Counted from the first letter of the stretch, positions 52,157 to 61,989 are shown. The stretch: 64,000 nt of DNA from Clostridium sp. MB40-C1 (GCF_030913655.1 NZ_CP133189.1:3248501-3312500), one strand, 5' to 3'. Numbers and translations: made by a program. Notes: generated from the letters alone by a model not told the origin.

Positions 52157-54457
52157 ATGAAATATAATTCAATAGGTTATCTAGTAAAAATATATGGCAT
52201 TGTTCAAGGAATAGGGTTTAGACCTTATATTTATAAGAAAGCAAAAGAATTAAATATTAAGGGGTGGGTTAACAACTGTGACTCTTCAGTAATTATTAAT
52301 GCAGAAGGAATGAGGGACAAAATGGAGCGATTTCTTATAGATGTTGTAGAAAAACCACCTGAACTTGCAAAAATTAAGCAAATAGAAGTAATTGAAAAAA
52401 GAGTAGAGGGATATAAGGATTTTGTTATAAAAAAGAGCAGAAGCTCCAATACAAAATTGAAATTTATTCTTCCTGATATTGGAATCTGTGATAAGTGCGT
52501 TCAAGATATATTTAATAAAAAGTCTAATAGATATAGATATGCTTTTACCAATTGCACTTTGTGTGGTCCAAGGTATTCAATAATAAAGTCTCTTCCTTAT
52601 GATAGATGCAATACAACTATGAGTGAGTTTAAAATGTGTTCTATATGCGATAAAGAGTATAAAAATCCTGAAACAAGAAGATTTCATGCTCAGCCCACAT
52701 GTTGTGTAGGATGTGGGCCTGAGCTTATTTTGACTGATAATTTAGGGATGAAAATACAATGCTTAGATGAGATAAAACAAAGTGCAGAGTTGTTAAAAAA
52801 AGGAAGGATTTTAGGTATTAAAGGAATAGGAGGATTTCATATAGTATGCAGTGCCATAAATGAAAAAGCTATTAGTGAAGTTAGAAGAAGAAAAAGGAGA
52901 AAGGATAAACCCCTAGCATTAATGATGAAGGACATTAAACAGGTTAAACAGTACTGTTTCTTAAGTAAAAAAGAAGAAGAAATTCTTATTAACAATAAGA
53001 GACCTATAGTAATTTTAAGGGAAAAGAATAGTGGACAACTGGCATTTAATATAGCCCCTAGGATAAAAAAGTATGGGGTAATGCTTCCATATACTCCTAT
53101 ACATTATCTATTATTTGATGAGGGATTACCACCACTTGTTATGACGAGTGGTAATGTTAGTGGTAGACCAATAGAATATACAAATGAGGGAGCTTTGAGG
53201 AATCTGTCAAACATAGTGGACTACTTTTTACTAAACAATAGGGATATAAATACACCAGTAGATGATTCTGTAGTTAAAGTATTAGAAGAAAAAGTTATAG
53301 TTAGTAGGCTAGGGAGGGGATATGCCCCTTATAATATTGATAGAAAAATAAAAAATAATATATTAGCTTGTGGTGCAGAGGAGAAAAGTACTTTTTCCTT
53401 TTCTTTAGATGGAATTGCATATATGAGTCAGTATCTTGGAGACTTGAAGGAATTAGGCGCGTATAAAGAGTATAAAAAAGCTATAAATAATATGAAAAAT
53501 ATTTTTGAATTTGAACCTGAAATTATATCTGTAGATGCCCATCCTAACTATATGTCCACTACTTATGGTAACGGTGAAAAAGGTATCAAAGTTCAGATTC
53601 AACACCATCATGCTCATATGGCAAGCTGCATGTTAGAACATAACATATCAGATCATGTTATAGGAATAATATATGATGGTACTGGCTTTGGTACAGATGG
53701 AATGCTTTGGGGAGGAGAGTTTTTAATTGGGAATAAACATGAGTTTAAAAGAGCAGGTCATTTTAAATATACAAAGATTCAAGGAGGAGATTCTGCTCAG
53801 AAGGATATATGGAAAATAGGATTAAGTTATTTAAAGTCTCTTGATAATAAAGAATTGATCCAGTTTGGATTAAAAAGAATTAAAAGATTTTTAAAAGAAG
53901 ATATAGATAAAGAAACTATGGAGAATGTTTGTCGTGCTTTAGATTGTAATATAAACTGTTATAAAACATCAAGTTTAGGTAGATTATATGATGCTGTATC
54001 TTCTATTTTAGGAGTAAGAGAGAGAATAACTTACGATGGGCAGGGAGCTATAGAGCTAGAAAGCGTTGCAAAGGAAAATGTCTATGGAAAGTATGATTAT
54101 GTAATAAAAAAAGAAGATGATGTATATATAGTAGATTATGTTCCTGTGATTATGAGTATATTACAAGAGATTGAAGAAGAGAAGGAAGTTTCAGATATAA
54201 GCTCTAAGTTTCATAATACTATTGCAGACATTACTGTTGAAATGGTATGTAAGTTAAGAGAAGATTTTAAGATAAATAAGGTTGTTTTAAGTGGTGGAGT
54301 ATTTGAAAATGAATATTTATTAAAGAACACATATATAAATTTAATAGATAAAGGTTTTTTAGTGTTTTTCAATGAAAATATACCTACTAATGATAGTGGA
54401 ATTTCTTTAGGACAAGTTGCTATAGCGGATGAAATTTTAAAAGAAAGGAGTTTATAA
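52157..54457 (+). CDS. hypF: Carbamoyltransferase HypF
   Basis: Full-length HypF of 766 aa, which makes the cyanide ligands of the NiFe centre from carbamoyl phosphate with HypE. The acylphosphatase domain (1-90) has GIVQGIGFRPYIYKKA. Two zinc fingers follow (CDKC...CTLC and CSIC...CCVGC). The YrdC-like domain has KPLALMMKD and PIVILREKNSG. The Kae1-like carbamoyltransferase domain has QHHHAHMASCMLEH, GIIYDGTGFGTDG and VVLSGGVFEN. Translation starts 9 bp after hypA with AAGGTAG overlapping the hypA stop. Confidence 0.96.
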   Translation: MKYNSIGYLVKIYGIVQGIGFRPYIYKKAKELNIKGWVNNCDSSVIINAEGMRDKMERFLIDVVEKPPELAKIKQIEVIEKRVEGYKDFVIKKSRSSNTKLKFILPDIGICDKCVQDIFNKKSNRYRYAFTNCTLCGPRYSIIKSLPYDRCNTTMSEFKMCSICDKEYKNPETRRFHAQPTCCVGCGPELILTDNLGMKIQCLDEIKQSAELLKKGRILGIKGIGGFHIVCSAINEKAISEVRRRKRRKDKPLALMMKDIKQVKQYCFLSKKEEEILINNKRPIVILREKNSGQLAFNIAPRIKKYGVMLPYTPIHYLLFDEGLPPLVMTSGNVSGRPIEYTNEGALRNLSNIVDYFLLNNRDINTPVDDSVVKVLEEKVIVSRLGRGYAPYNIDRKIKNNILACGAEEKSTFSFSLDGIAYMSQYLGDLKELGAYKEYKKAINNMKNIFEFEPEIISVDAHPNYMSTTYGNGEKGIKVQIQHHHAHMASCMLEHNISDHVIGIIYDGTGFGTDGMLWGGEFLIGNKHEFKRAGHFKYTKIQGGDSAQKDIWKIGLSYLKSLDNKELIQFGLKRIKRFLKEDIDKETMENVCRALDCNINCYKTSSLGRLYDAVSSILGVRERITYDGQGAIELESVAKENVYGKYDYVIKKEDDVYIVDYVPVIMSILQEIEEEKEVSDISSKFHNTIADITVEMVCKLREDFKINKVVLSGGVFENEYLLKNTYINLIDKGFLVFFNENIPTNDSGISLGQVAIADEILKERSL

Positions 54458-54458
54458 T

Positions 54459-54692
54459 ATGTGTCTTGCAGTATGCGGTAGGATAAAAAGTGTAGATAAT
54501 CCTTTTGCTTTTGTGGATATTAAGGGAATAGAGACTTGTATTAATGTAGAGCTTGTTGATGATCCGAAAAAAGGAGATTATGTATTAATCCACGCAGGAT
54601 TTGCTATTGAAAAAGTGAATAGGGAGTATTTTCAGTATTTAGATGATACCTTAGAAGAAATGCTGAAAGAAGATAATGATTATGATGGATAA
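54459..54692 (+). CDS. hypC: Hydrogenase maturation chaperone HypC
   Basis: Small chaperone of 77 aa with the essential N-terminal MCLAVCG (C2) and the HypC/HupF core VDNPFAFVDIKGIETCINVELVDDPKKGDYVLIHAGFAIEKV. With HypD it carries the Fe(CN)2CO unit to the large subunit. The start lies 1 bp after the hypF stop, with AAAGGAG inside hypF. Its end overlaps hypD. C2 is exposed only after removal of Met1. Confidence 0.96.
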   Translation: MCLAVCGRIKSVDNPFAFVDIKGIETCINVELVDDPKKGDYVLIHAGFAIEKVNREYFQYLDDTLEEMLKEDNDYDG

Positions 54693-55815
54693 TAATAAGG
54701 TAAAAAAAGTAATACAAAATATAAATAAATTGGCAGAGAATACACGGCAAGATAATATAAACCTTATGGAGGTATGCGGAACTCACACTAATTCCATAGC
54801 AAAGTATGGTATAAAAAATGTTATTTCTAATAAGGTAAAGTTATTGTCTGGACCTGGATGTCCTGTATGCGTTACTAATGAAGATTATATAGATGCTGCT
54901 GTACAGCTAGCTTCAGAAGGGATAACTGTAATTACTTTTGGAGATTTAGTGAGAGTCAAAGGTCATAATTGTGATTTGCTTACTGAAAAATCAAAGGGGA
55001 GAGATGTAAGAATAATTTATTCTATAAGTGAAATTATAAATATAGCTAAAGCGATTTATCCAAAAGAGATTGTGTTTTTAGCAGTAGGATTTGAAACGAC
55101 TGCTCCTTTAATTGCTGCTCTTATAAAACAAACATATACAAGTAAAATTAATAATTTATCTTTTTTAACTTCTATAAAAATAATGCTTCCCATACTTGAA
55201 AAAATTTTAAATACCCAAAATAGAAATATAGATGGAATAATTTGCCCGGGAAATGTTGCTGTAATAAGTGGTGGAGATAGTTTTAAGTTTATCTATGAAA
55301 AATATAAAGTTCCTTCAGTAATATGTGGATTTGAAGCGGAAGATATATTAGGAGGGATTTACTTTTTGGTTAAGTATATTAATAAAAAAAATAAAGGTGA
55401 TAATGAAGTTGGTTTTGAAAATTTATACAGAAGATTTGTTAGTCCTAAAGGAAATATTATAGCTAAGAGATTATTGCAAGATATATTTAAAGTAGATGAT
55501 GTGGTATGGAGAGGAATTGGTAATGTTGAAAATTCAGCATTAATTATAGAAGATAAATATTCTAAACTAGATGCTGTTAATAGGTTTAAGTTAAAAGAAT
55601 ATTTTAATAATAAAAATCATGTAGTTGGTAGTTGTAGATGCAGGTGTGGAGATGTTTTGATGGGAAATATATATCCTTTTCAATGTGAACTTTTTAAAAA
55701 AACTTGTAGCCCTGAGAATCCGTATGGACCATGTATGGTATCTCAAGAAGGTGCATGTTCCACATACTATAAATATAATCAATTAGTTATTAGGAAAGTA
55801 AATTACAATAAATGA
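54676..55815 (+). CDS. hypD: Hydrogenase maturation protein HypD
   Basis: Iron-sulphur protein of 379 aa, scaffold for assembly of Fe(CN)2CO. It has MEVCGTHT, LLSGPGCPVCVT and VGFETTAPLIAAL with the conserved Cys residues. The [4Fe-4S] Cys set lies near the C-terminus (CRCRCGD...FQCELF...TCSPENPYGPCMVSQEGAC). The start region overlaps the end of hypC by 17 bp; ATG 54676, 54682 and 54685 are all in frame and the ribosome binding site is weak (GAAAGAAG), so the start is not decided. The hypC-hypD overlap suggests translational coupling. Confidence 0.95.
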   Translation: MIMMDNNKVKKVIQNINKLAENTRQDNINLMEVCGTHTNSIAKYGIKNVISNKVKLLSGPGCPVCVTNEDYIDAAVQLASEGITVITFGDLVRVKGHNCDLLTEKSKGRDVRIIYSISEIINIAKAIYPKEIVFLAVGFETTAPLIAALIKQTYTSKINNLSFLTSIKIMLPILEKILNTQNRNIDGIICPGNVAVISGGDSFKFIYEKYKVPSVICGFEAEDILGGIYFLVKYINKKNKGDNEVGFENLYRRFVSPKGNIIAKRLLQDIFKVDDVVWRGIGNVENSALIIEDKYSKLDAVNRFKLKEYFNNKNHVVGSCRCRCGDVLMGNIYPFQCELFKKTCSPENPYGPCMVSQEGACSTYYKYNQLVIRKVNYNK

Positions 55816-55822
55816 TATATTA

Positions 55823-55841
55823 TTAGAACAAGAATTACTAA
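55823..55841. repeat. Fragment matching the MITE-like element
   Basis: TTAGAACAAGAATTACTAA is identical to positions 26898-26916 inside the foldback element, and the flanks are partly similar (TATATTA before, AATATTT after). It lies 7 bp after the hypD stop and may be an eroded copy. Confidence 0.45.
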
Positions 55842-55949
55842 ATATTTGTTCAATTATTTTTATACAATATATTATTTATCTTCGTTTTATATTATTTTTA
55901 TCATAACAATAATATGGCTTTAAATTTATAAAAAGGAAGGTGATAAGTA

Positions 55950-56948
55950 GTGAGTATGGAAAGCGTGAAACTTATACATGGAGAAGGTGGAAAATATACT
56001 GAAGGATTGATAAAAGATGTATTTTATGAAAAATTTAAAAATGATATTCTTTTAAAGAATATGGATTCTGCTTTATTAGAGATTCCTAGCAATAAAATTG
56101 CTTTTACCACAGATTCTTTTGTTGTAAATCCTATATTTTTCAGAGGGGGAGATATTGGGAAATTAGCTGTTTGTGGTACTATAAATGATTTGACAGTATG
56201 TGGAGCAGAACCACTATATTTAAGTTCAAGTTTCATTATAGAAGAAGGGTTTTCCATGCAGGAGCTAAAGAAGATAGTGAATTCTATGAAAGAGACTTGC
56301 ATACAAGCTAAGTTAAACATAGTTACAGGAGATACAAAGGTGGTTCCAAAGGGAAAAGTAGATAAAGTATTTATAAATACAGCTGGTATTGGGGTTGTTA
56401 AAGATTATTTTCCTAAAAAAATAAAAAAAGGAGATAAAGTAATAGTAACGGGAACTATTGCAGAACACGGCACGGCAATAGCAGTAGATAGGTATAATTT
56501 AAATGTTAAAGGTAAAATTCAAAGTGATTGTGCACCATTAAATTTTCTTTTGGAGTGTTTAAAAAGACATTATGAAAGTATAAAGTTTATGAGAGATCCA
56601 ACAAGAGGAGGATTAGGACAAGTATTAAATGAGATAGCTAATCAATCTGAATTAGGTTTACATATCTTTGAAAATAAAATACCTATAAGAGATGAAGTTA
56701 AGTCTATAAATGAAATGCTGGGCATCAATCCTCTATATTTAGCTTGTGAGGGAAGAATGATAGTAGTAGTAGATAAATATGCTTCAGAAGATATAATGAA
56801 GGTATTAGTAAAAGAATGTAATTGTGATAATGCAAGTGTTATTGGAGAATTTACAGATGAATATGAATTTGTTTATATAGAGAATGATTTTGGAGGAAAG
56901 AGAATACTAGGAAGCTTAGATACGCAAATATTACCTAGAATATGCTAA
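55950..56948 (+). CDS. hypE: Hydrogenase maturation protein HypE
   Basis: ATP-dependent dehydratase of 332 aa of the PurM/ThiL fold. It converts the thiocarboxamide on its C-terminal Cys to thiocyanate for HypCD. It starts VKLIHGEGGKYTEGLI and has FTTDSFVVNPIFFRGGDIGKLAVCGTINDL and FMRDPTRGGLGQVLNEIA. It ends with the essential PRIC. The start is GTG 55950, with AAGGAAGGTGA eight bases upstream; ATG 55956 is less well spaced. It lies 134 bp after hypD, a gap that holds the MITE-like fragment. No hypB gene follows. Confidence 0.96.
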   Translation: MSMESVKLIHGEGGKYTEGLIKDVFYEKFKNDILLKNMDSALLEIPSNKIAFTTDSFVVNPIFFRGGDIGKLAVCGTINDLTVCGAEPLYLSSSFIIEEGFSMQELKKIVNSMKETCIQAKLNIVTGDTKVVPKGKVDKVFINTAGIGVVKDYFPKKIKKGDKVIVTGTIAEHGTAIAVDRYNLNVKGKIQSDCAPLNFLLECLKRHYESIKFMRDPTRGGLGQVLNEIANQSELGLHIFENKIPIRDEVKSINEMLGINPLYLACEGRMIVVVDKYASEDIMKVLVKECNCDNASVIGEFTDEYEFVYIENDFGGKRILGSLDTQILPRIC

Positions 56949-57074
56949 ACTCATGTTATAGGTCAATGATGTATTGTAAAGATTAGTTCCAATAGTATAA
57001 TATATATTAAATTATAAAAATTAGTATTTATTAAATTACTAAAATTATATTAGCTTAAGATGGAGGGGTTAGTT

Positions 57075-57653
57075 TTGAATAAATTTGATATTTTAAATGG
57101 AACCAAGATAAAACCAGAGATGTTAAAAGAAATTATTAATTTAGATAAAAAGGTTTATGAAGAAAAATATTGGACAAACATAGGATTTATGACTAAATGG
57201 TTTTCAAAAAATCCTTATATTATAACTATGATTTATGATAAGGGGAATTTGGCAGGGTATTTTTGTTATTTACCTATTGAAGATGAAAGTTATTTAGAAA
57301 TAAGGAAAGGTGAGGTTTTTCAAGATTTAACCATACCTGTTGAAAATATAAAAAAATATAAAAAAGGAGAGTCAAATAATTTATATTTATTCTCTATAGT
57401 GTTAGATCCTAAATATCAGGGGACAGATGCGCTAAGATATTTACTTAAAGGATTTTATGACAATACAAAAGAGTTAAAAGAAAAGGGAGTTATTTTTAAT
57501 AAACTTTTAGGTGATGTTGTATCTGATAAGGGATATAAATTAGCTAAATCATTAGGATTTAATAAAGTATATGATACTGAATATAATTCAGTTATGTTTG
57601 AAAGCTACTATGATAATATGATAGAAAAGTATGAAAAAAAGTATAAAGAGTAA
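57075..57653 (+). CDS. GNAT-like acyltransferase
   Basis: Probable N-acetyltransferase of 192 aa. The GNAT pattern is visible: a central strand YIITMIYDKGNLAGYFCYLPI, then LYLFSIVLDPKYQGTDALRYLLKGFY, in which the Q-x-x-G turn is simplified (KYQGTDAL). A C-terminal KLAKSLGFNKVYDTEY completes the fold. The start is TTG 57075 because TGGAGGGG lies at 57061-57068; an in-frame ATG at 57060 overlaps that site. It is transcribed with its own terminator at 57695. The substrate is unknown. Confidence 0.82.
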   Translation: MNKFDILNGTKIKPEMLKEIINLDKKVYEEKYWTNIGFMTKWFSKNPYIITMIYDKGNLAGYFCYLPIEDESYLEIRKGEVFQDLTIPVENIKKYKKGESNNLYLFSIVLDPKYQGTDALRYLLKGFYDNTKELKEKGVIFNKLLGDVVSDKGYKLAKSLGFNKVYDTEYNSVMFESYYDNMIEKYEKKYKE

Positions 57654-57694
57654 CTTATTTAATATTTAGAAGCATATAAATAAGGATAAGAGTA

Positions 57695-57737
57695 AGAGCT
57701 ACTGGTTAAGAAAATTTACTAGTAGCTCTTCTATTTT
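57695..57737 (+). terminator. Rho-independent terminator
   Basis: The 9-bp stem AGAGCTACT / AGTAGCTCT with a 17-nt loop is followed by TCTATTTTAT. It ends the GNAT gene. Confidence 0.75.
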
Positions 57738-57868
57738 ATAGTATAATAAATTCATTGAGGAGTTTGTATTTACTTATATAATTTTAGAATTATGCAATTT
57801 CCTCAATTAAGCAATGTACAGAAATCTTAAAAAGATTTATAAGAATTTATAAGAATGAGGTTATAGAT

Positions 57869-59239
57869 GTGGAAAGTATAAAAGAACTTATAAATATCCA
57901 AAGAGAATATTTTCATACTGGTGAAACTAAAAGTGTAGATTTTAGAATACAACAGTTGAGAAAATTAAAGGCATCTATACTTAAGTATGAAGTAGAGATA
58001 TGTGAGGCTCTCAATAAAGATTTATATAAGTCAGAATTTGAATCTTATGCTACAGAGGTAGGAATAACTTTAGATGAAATAAACCTTGCAATAAAAAAAG
58101 TGAAAAGATGGGCAAAGGCTAAAAAAGCAAGAACTCCTATAACAAACTTCTTAGCCTCAAGCTATATTTACTCGGAACCTTATGGTGTAACTCTTATTAT
58201 ATCCCCTTGGAATTATCCTTTTCAACTATTAATGGCACCACTTGTTGGTTCTATAGCAGCAGGAAATTGCTCTGTTTTAAAACCTTCGGAATATACAAAG
58301 AATACTTCGTGTATTATAAATAAAATAATAGAGGAAACCTTTGAAAAGAAATTTATAGCTATAATAAATGGGGGAATAGAAGCTAGTACTGCCATTTTAA
58401 AAGAAAAATTTGATTATATCTTTTTTACGGGGAGTGTTGAAGTAGGAAGAATGGTTATGGAAGCAGCAGCAAAGAACCTCACTCCTTTAACTTTAGAATT
58501 AGGAGGTAAAAGTCCTTGTATAGTAGATAAAGATGTAGATATAAAATTGGCAGCACGAAGAATAGCATGGGGGAAATTTCTAAATGCAGGTCAGACATGT
58601 GTAGCACCAGACTATTTACTTGTTCATAAAGATGTAAAAATAGAATTATTGGATGCTATGAAAAAAGTTATAAAAGAATTCTTTGGAGATAACCCTAAAA
58701 ATAGTCCTGATTTACCTAGAATAGTAAGTGAACGTCATTTTGACAGATTAAAGGACTTTCTTAAAAAAGGACATATTATTATTGGAGGAGAATATAATAA
58801 AGATAATTTATATATTTCACCTACAATAATTGATAATATAAACTGGGAAACCCCTATTATGCAGGAAGAGATATTTGGACCTATATTGCCTATTATGGAA
58901 TATGAAAATATAAGTGAAGTTATAAATGTAGTAAATGAGCATGCAAAACCACTAGCAGTTTATATTTTTTCTAAAAACAAAAGAATTCAAAAACATATTT
59001 TAAAGAGTATTCCTTTTGGTGGAGGATGTATTAATGATACTATAATGCACGTAGCATCAACTAATATTCCTTTTGGAGGGGTTGGAAATAGTGGTATTGG
59101 TCATTATCATGGAAAGGCTAGTTTTGATACTTTTTCTCATAAAAAGAGCGTTGTTAATAAAAGTAATTTAATAGATATTTCTTTAAGATATCCTCCATAT
59201 AAAGATAAGGTTAAATTGTTAAAGAGGATTTTTAAGTAA
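57869..59239 (+). CDS. Aldehyde dehydrogenase (class 3-like)
   Basis: NAD(P)+-dependent aldehyde dehydrogenase of 456 aa, matching the class 3/YwdH length. It has the segment ISPWNYPFQLLMAPL, the nucleotide loop FFTGSVEVGR, general base E210 (TLELGGKSPCIV), nucleophile C244 (FLNAGQTCVAPDYL) and IMQEEIFGPILPI. The C-terminus (DISLRYPPYKDKVKLLKRIFK) is basic and may approach the membrane. The start is GTG 57869 with GAGG eight bases upstream, a modest site. It is transcribed alone. The aldehyde substrate, possibly medium or long chain, is inferred only from class. Confidence 0.93.
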   Translation: MESIKELINIQREYFHTGETKSVDFRIQQLRKLKASILKYEVEICEALNKDLYKSEFESYATEVGITLDEINLAIKKVKRWAKAKKARTPITNFLASSYIYSEPYGVTLIISPWNYPFQLLMAPLVGSIAAGNCSVLKPSEYTKNTSCIINKIIEETFEKKFIAIINGGIEASTAILKEKFDYIFFTGSVEVGRMVMEAAAKNLTPLTLELGGKSPCIVDKDVDIKLAARRIAWGKFLNAGQTCVAPDYLLVHKDVKIELLDAMKKVIKEFFGDNPKNSPDLPRIVSERHFDRLKDFLKKGHIIIGGEYNKDNLYISPTIIDNINWETPIMQEEIFGPILPIMEYENISEVINVVNEHAKPLAVYIFSKNKRIQKHILKSIPFGGGCINDTIMHVASTNIPFGGVGNSGIGHYHGKASFDTFSHKKSVVNKSNLIDISLRYPPYKDKVKLLKRIFK

Positions 59240-59384
59240 TTTACATGAAGGTATTTATTATAAGATATTTGAATATAGTTTAATATATTTCATAGTGTGT
59301 TTTTATATCCTATTCAAGGAATATTTATCATAAATAAATATTAAATAAGTGTAAAAACATATTTTAAAACTATTTTTAAGCTTC

Positions 59385-59420
59385 AAAAAGTATTATAATT
59401 AGATTATAAAAGCTTTTTAT
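59385..59420 (+). terminator. Probable terminator of the aldehyde dehydrogenase gene
   Basis: AAAAAG-TA-TTATAAT pairs with ATTATAA-AAG-CTTTTT around a TAG loop. It lies about 145 bp after the stop. The 327-bp gap to the next gene has no other clear feature. Confidence 0.5.
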
Positions 59421-59566
59421 CTGATTATAGTTACTCTAGGATTTTAATAAGGAATAAGGGGTGTATGGCACTGGATTGCTAAATTAGTTCCATGGCAATT
59501 TCATACTAAGTGAAACTTTATCTAAACTAGTTTTTACTTTATACTTTAATAAAGGGGGTCTCTATT

Positions 59567-59794
59567 ATGTTAAATGGTAAGAAGGTTAGAGAATTTAGGA
59601 TGAATTTGGGGTATACAGCTCGGGATATTGAAAATCTTACTAAGAATCCCAAATATGAAACTTCTATTTCTAAATCATATTTAGAGGAATTAGAGAGAGG
59701 TGATAAGAAAAATCCTAGTCTTGAGAAAGTTGTGGTTCTTGCAAACATTTTACGATGCAAAATAGATGACCTAGTAGTAAACGGAGAGTATTAA
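59567..59794 (+). CDS. Small XRE-family regulator
   Basis: DNA-binding protein of 75 aa with a single HTH_3 domain: GKKVREFRMNLGYTARDIENLTKNPKYETSISKSYLEELERGDKKNPSLEKVVVLANIL, then KIDDLVV. The turn between the first two helices is longer than usual (LTKNPKYETSIS). AAAGGGGGTC precedes the ATG. It is monocistronic, with a strong terminator after it. Its target is unknown; the insert may adapt the helix pair to a SinR-like or sporulation regulator fold. Confidence 0.87.
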   Translation: MLNGKKVREFRMNLGYTARDIENLTKNPKYETSISKSYLEELERGDKKNPSLEKVVVLANILRCKIDDLVVNGEY

Positions 59795-59816
59795 AGTATT
59801 TTTAAAGTCTAATAAT

Positions 59817-59856
59817 AAAAAGGTTGTTTTTAAGAGAAGAAAACAACCTTTTTGGT
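59817..59856 (+). terminator. Rho-independent terminator
   Basis: The 14-bp stem AAAAAGGTTGTTTT / AAAACAACCTTTTT with a 9-nt loop ends in T. It closes the small XRE gene. Confidence 0.9.
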
Positions 59857-59936
59857 TTATAAAGAAATATATTATATTTTATTATAAAATTGAGAATATA
59901 GGATTAAAACTTTAAAAAATAAATTAAAGGCTTATT

Positions 59937-60218
59937 CTATAAAATTTCTATATCAACTTTTTCAATAAATCCTTCTGTATTTTCTTCTATATAATTTACT
60001 ACATTTTGAATTATGGCATTAGATTGTTTTGTGCTGTTACTTACGCAAGCAATACCCAATACTATGGATTGATGGAAGTCTTGATTCTCAATTTCTGCTA
60101 TAGAAACATTGTATCTATGTTTAACTTTTGCAATTATACTTTTTACTTCCATTCTCTTTTCTTTAAGGGAATGAACCCAACTAGCATAAACATAAACTTT
60201 TGCAGTTCCTATAATCAT
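59937..60218 (-). CDS. DUF503-family protein
   Basis: Small protein of 93 aa with the DUF503 pattern: MIIGTAKVYVYASWVHSLKEKRMEVKSIIAKVKHRYNVSIAEIENQDFHQSIVLGIACVSNS, ferredoxin-like fold. Relatives (YlxP) lie near ribosome maturation genes in Bacillus. ATG 60218 is chosen for its distance to GGGGAG at 60227-60232; GTG 60227 overlaps that site. It lies downstream of the DEAD-box helicase stop on the same strand, 98 bp away. Function is not established. Confidence 0.9.
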   Translation of the reverse strand: MIIGTAKVYVYASWVHSLKEKRMEVKSIIAKVKHRYNVSIAEIENQDFHQSIVLGIACVSNSTKQSNAIIQNVVNYIEENTEGFIEKVDIEIL

Positions 60219-60324
60219 TATATACACTCCCCAATAATTGATAATAGATAATGTTCTACTAAAAAATCATTTCATTTAGTATATATTATTATATTTCTTT
60301 ATTTTTATACTTTATATAGTATAT

Positions 60325-61908
60325 TTATCTTGAGTTTGCAGGTTCTATATTTATTTTCTTCCCTTTTATTGTATTGTTTTTCATTACACTTATTACTTGA
60401 GAGGCGCAATCTTTAGGAACTTCAACAAAAGAGAACTTATCATAAATATCAATTTTACCTATTAATTTACCTTTTATGCCTGTTTCACCTGCTATGGCTC
60501 CAATTATGTCCTTTTCTCTTATTTGATGATTACGACCTAAATTTATAAATAGTCTAACCATACCTGATTCTGCCCCTGTATTATCAAATTCATGATGAGT
60601 TTCTATTTCAGTTTTCTTTTCTTCACCAGTAGCGATTTTTAATAAGGCTGCAGCTATATCTATAGATACATAATCTTCATCAAGTAATCTATCTATATAG
60701 TCAATGTATTTACCAAGGTGGCCTTCATCTATAACAGATTTTATTTTTTCTAAGAAAGCGCTTATTTTAACTTCCTCTACGTCGTCAAGAGATGGAATTT
60801 CTTCTCTTTTAACTTTTGATTTAGTGTATCTTTCTATATCTTTAAGCTTGCGAATTTCTTTACCAGATATAAAACTATATGCTTTCCCTTCTCTACCTGC
60901 TCTACCTGTCCTTCCGATTCTATGAACATAATATTCTTCATCTTGAGGCAAATCATAATTGAACACAAATTCTACATCATCTACATCGATACCTCTAGCG
61001 GCAACATCTGTTGCTACTAATATTTCAATAACTCCATTTCTAAATTTATTCATAACACGATCTCTTTGAATTTGCTTCATGTCACCGTGAAGACCATCAG
61101 CAAAATAGCCTCTAGATTGTAAAGCAGCTACAACATCATCTACCTTTTTCTTTGTGTTACAGAATATTACAGAAAGTTTAGGGTTATATATGTCAATGAG
61201 TCTAGATAAAACCTCTATTTTAGAACTTTCTTTTACTTCTAAATATTTTTGTTCAATACTTGGAAGGGTTAATTGTTTATGTGTTATTTTTATCATTTGT
61301 GGATTTTTTTGATATTTTTTACTTAAGTCTATGATTGGTTTTGGCATTGTTGCAGAAAATAAAATCATTTGCTTATTTTTAGGCATATCTTCTATTATAG
61401 TTTCTATATCTTCTCTGAATCCCATATCAAGCATTTCATCTGCTTCATCTAGAATAACCATTTTTACATCATCAAATTTAAGTGTTTTTCTTCTCATGTG
61501 GTCCATAACTCTTCCAGGAGTACCTATAACTATATGAACTCCTCTTTTTAAAGCTTTAATTTGACGGTCGATTGGCTGTCCACCATAAACAGCTAAAGTG
61601 CTTATACCTTTTTTATATTTAGCAAGTTTATTTAACTCTTCTGTAACTTGAATGGCTAATTCTCTTGTTGGACATAAAATCAAAGCTTGTAATTTATCAT
61701 TTTTAGGATCAATAGTGTCTATTGATGGAATTGCAAAAGCTGCTGTTTTACCTGTTCCTGTTTGAGCTTGACCTGTTACATCTTTACCTTCTAATATAAA
61801 AGGTATTGCCTTTTCTTGAATAGGAGATGGTTCTTCAAATCCCATGTCTCCAATAGCTTTCTTTATTTCTTGTGATATTGGTAAATCTTCAAATTTAATT
61901 TTTTCCAT
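60325..61908 (-). CDS. DEAD-box RNA helicase with DbpA-type RNA-binding domain
   Basis: ATP-dependent RNA helicase of 527 aa, DeaD/CshA/DbpA type, acting in ribosome assembly or mRNA decay. The Q motif region is FEEPSPIQEKAIPFILEG. Walker A AQTGTGKT, PTRELA, VILDEADEML, SATMP and RIGRTGRAGREG follow in order. Residues about 450-525 (MVRLFINLGRNHQIREKDIIGAIAGETGI) form the DbpA RNA-binding domain, which usually recognises 23S rRNA helix 92. GAAAGGAAG precedes the ATG. It is a single-gene unit between the chemoreceptor and DUF503 genes. Confidence 0.95.
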   Translation of the reverse strand: MEKIKFEDLPISQEIKKAIGDMGFEEPSPIQEKAIPFILEGKDVTGQAQTGTGKTAAFAIPSIDTIDPKNDKLQALILCPTRELAIQVTEELNKLAKYKKGISTLAVYGGQPIDRQIKALKRGVHIVIGTPGRVMDHMRRKTLKFDDVKMVILDEADEMLDMGFREDIETIIEDMPKNKQMILFSATMPKPIIDLSKKYQKNPQMIKITHKQLTLPSIEQKYLEVKESSKIEVLSRLIDIYNPKLSVIFCNTKKKVDDVVAALQSRGYFADGLHGDMKQIQRDRVMNKFRNGVIEILVATDVAARGIDVDDVEFVFNYDLPQDEEYYVHRIGRTGRAGREGKAYSFISGKEIRKLKDIERYTKSKVKREEIPSLDDVEEVKISAFLEKIKSVIDEGHLGKYIDYIDRLLDEDYVSIDIAAALLKIATGEEKKTEIETHHEFDNTGAESGMVRLFINLGRNHQIREKDIIGAIAGETGIKGKLIGKIDIYDKFSFVEVPKDCASQVISVMKNNTIKGKKINIEPANSR

Positions 61909-61989
61909 AGTTACTTCCTTTCGAATTTAATAAAATAACCCTAACTTAACTATTATATATGTATTATGTGCAATATACAATTAAATATA

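Noticed and set aside
59464-59482. A sigma-54-like sequence (TGGCACTGGATTGCT) before the small XRE gene.
   Set aside because: The GG and GC pairs are 11 bases apart and not 12. Sigma-54 promoters rarely tolerate this, and no activator site is visible nearby.
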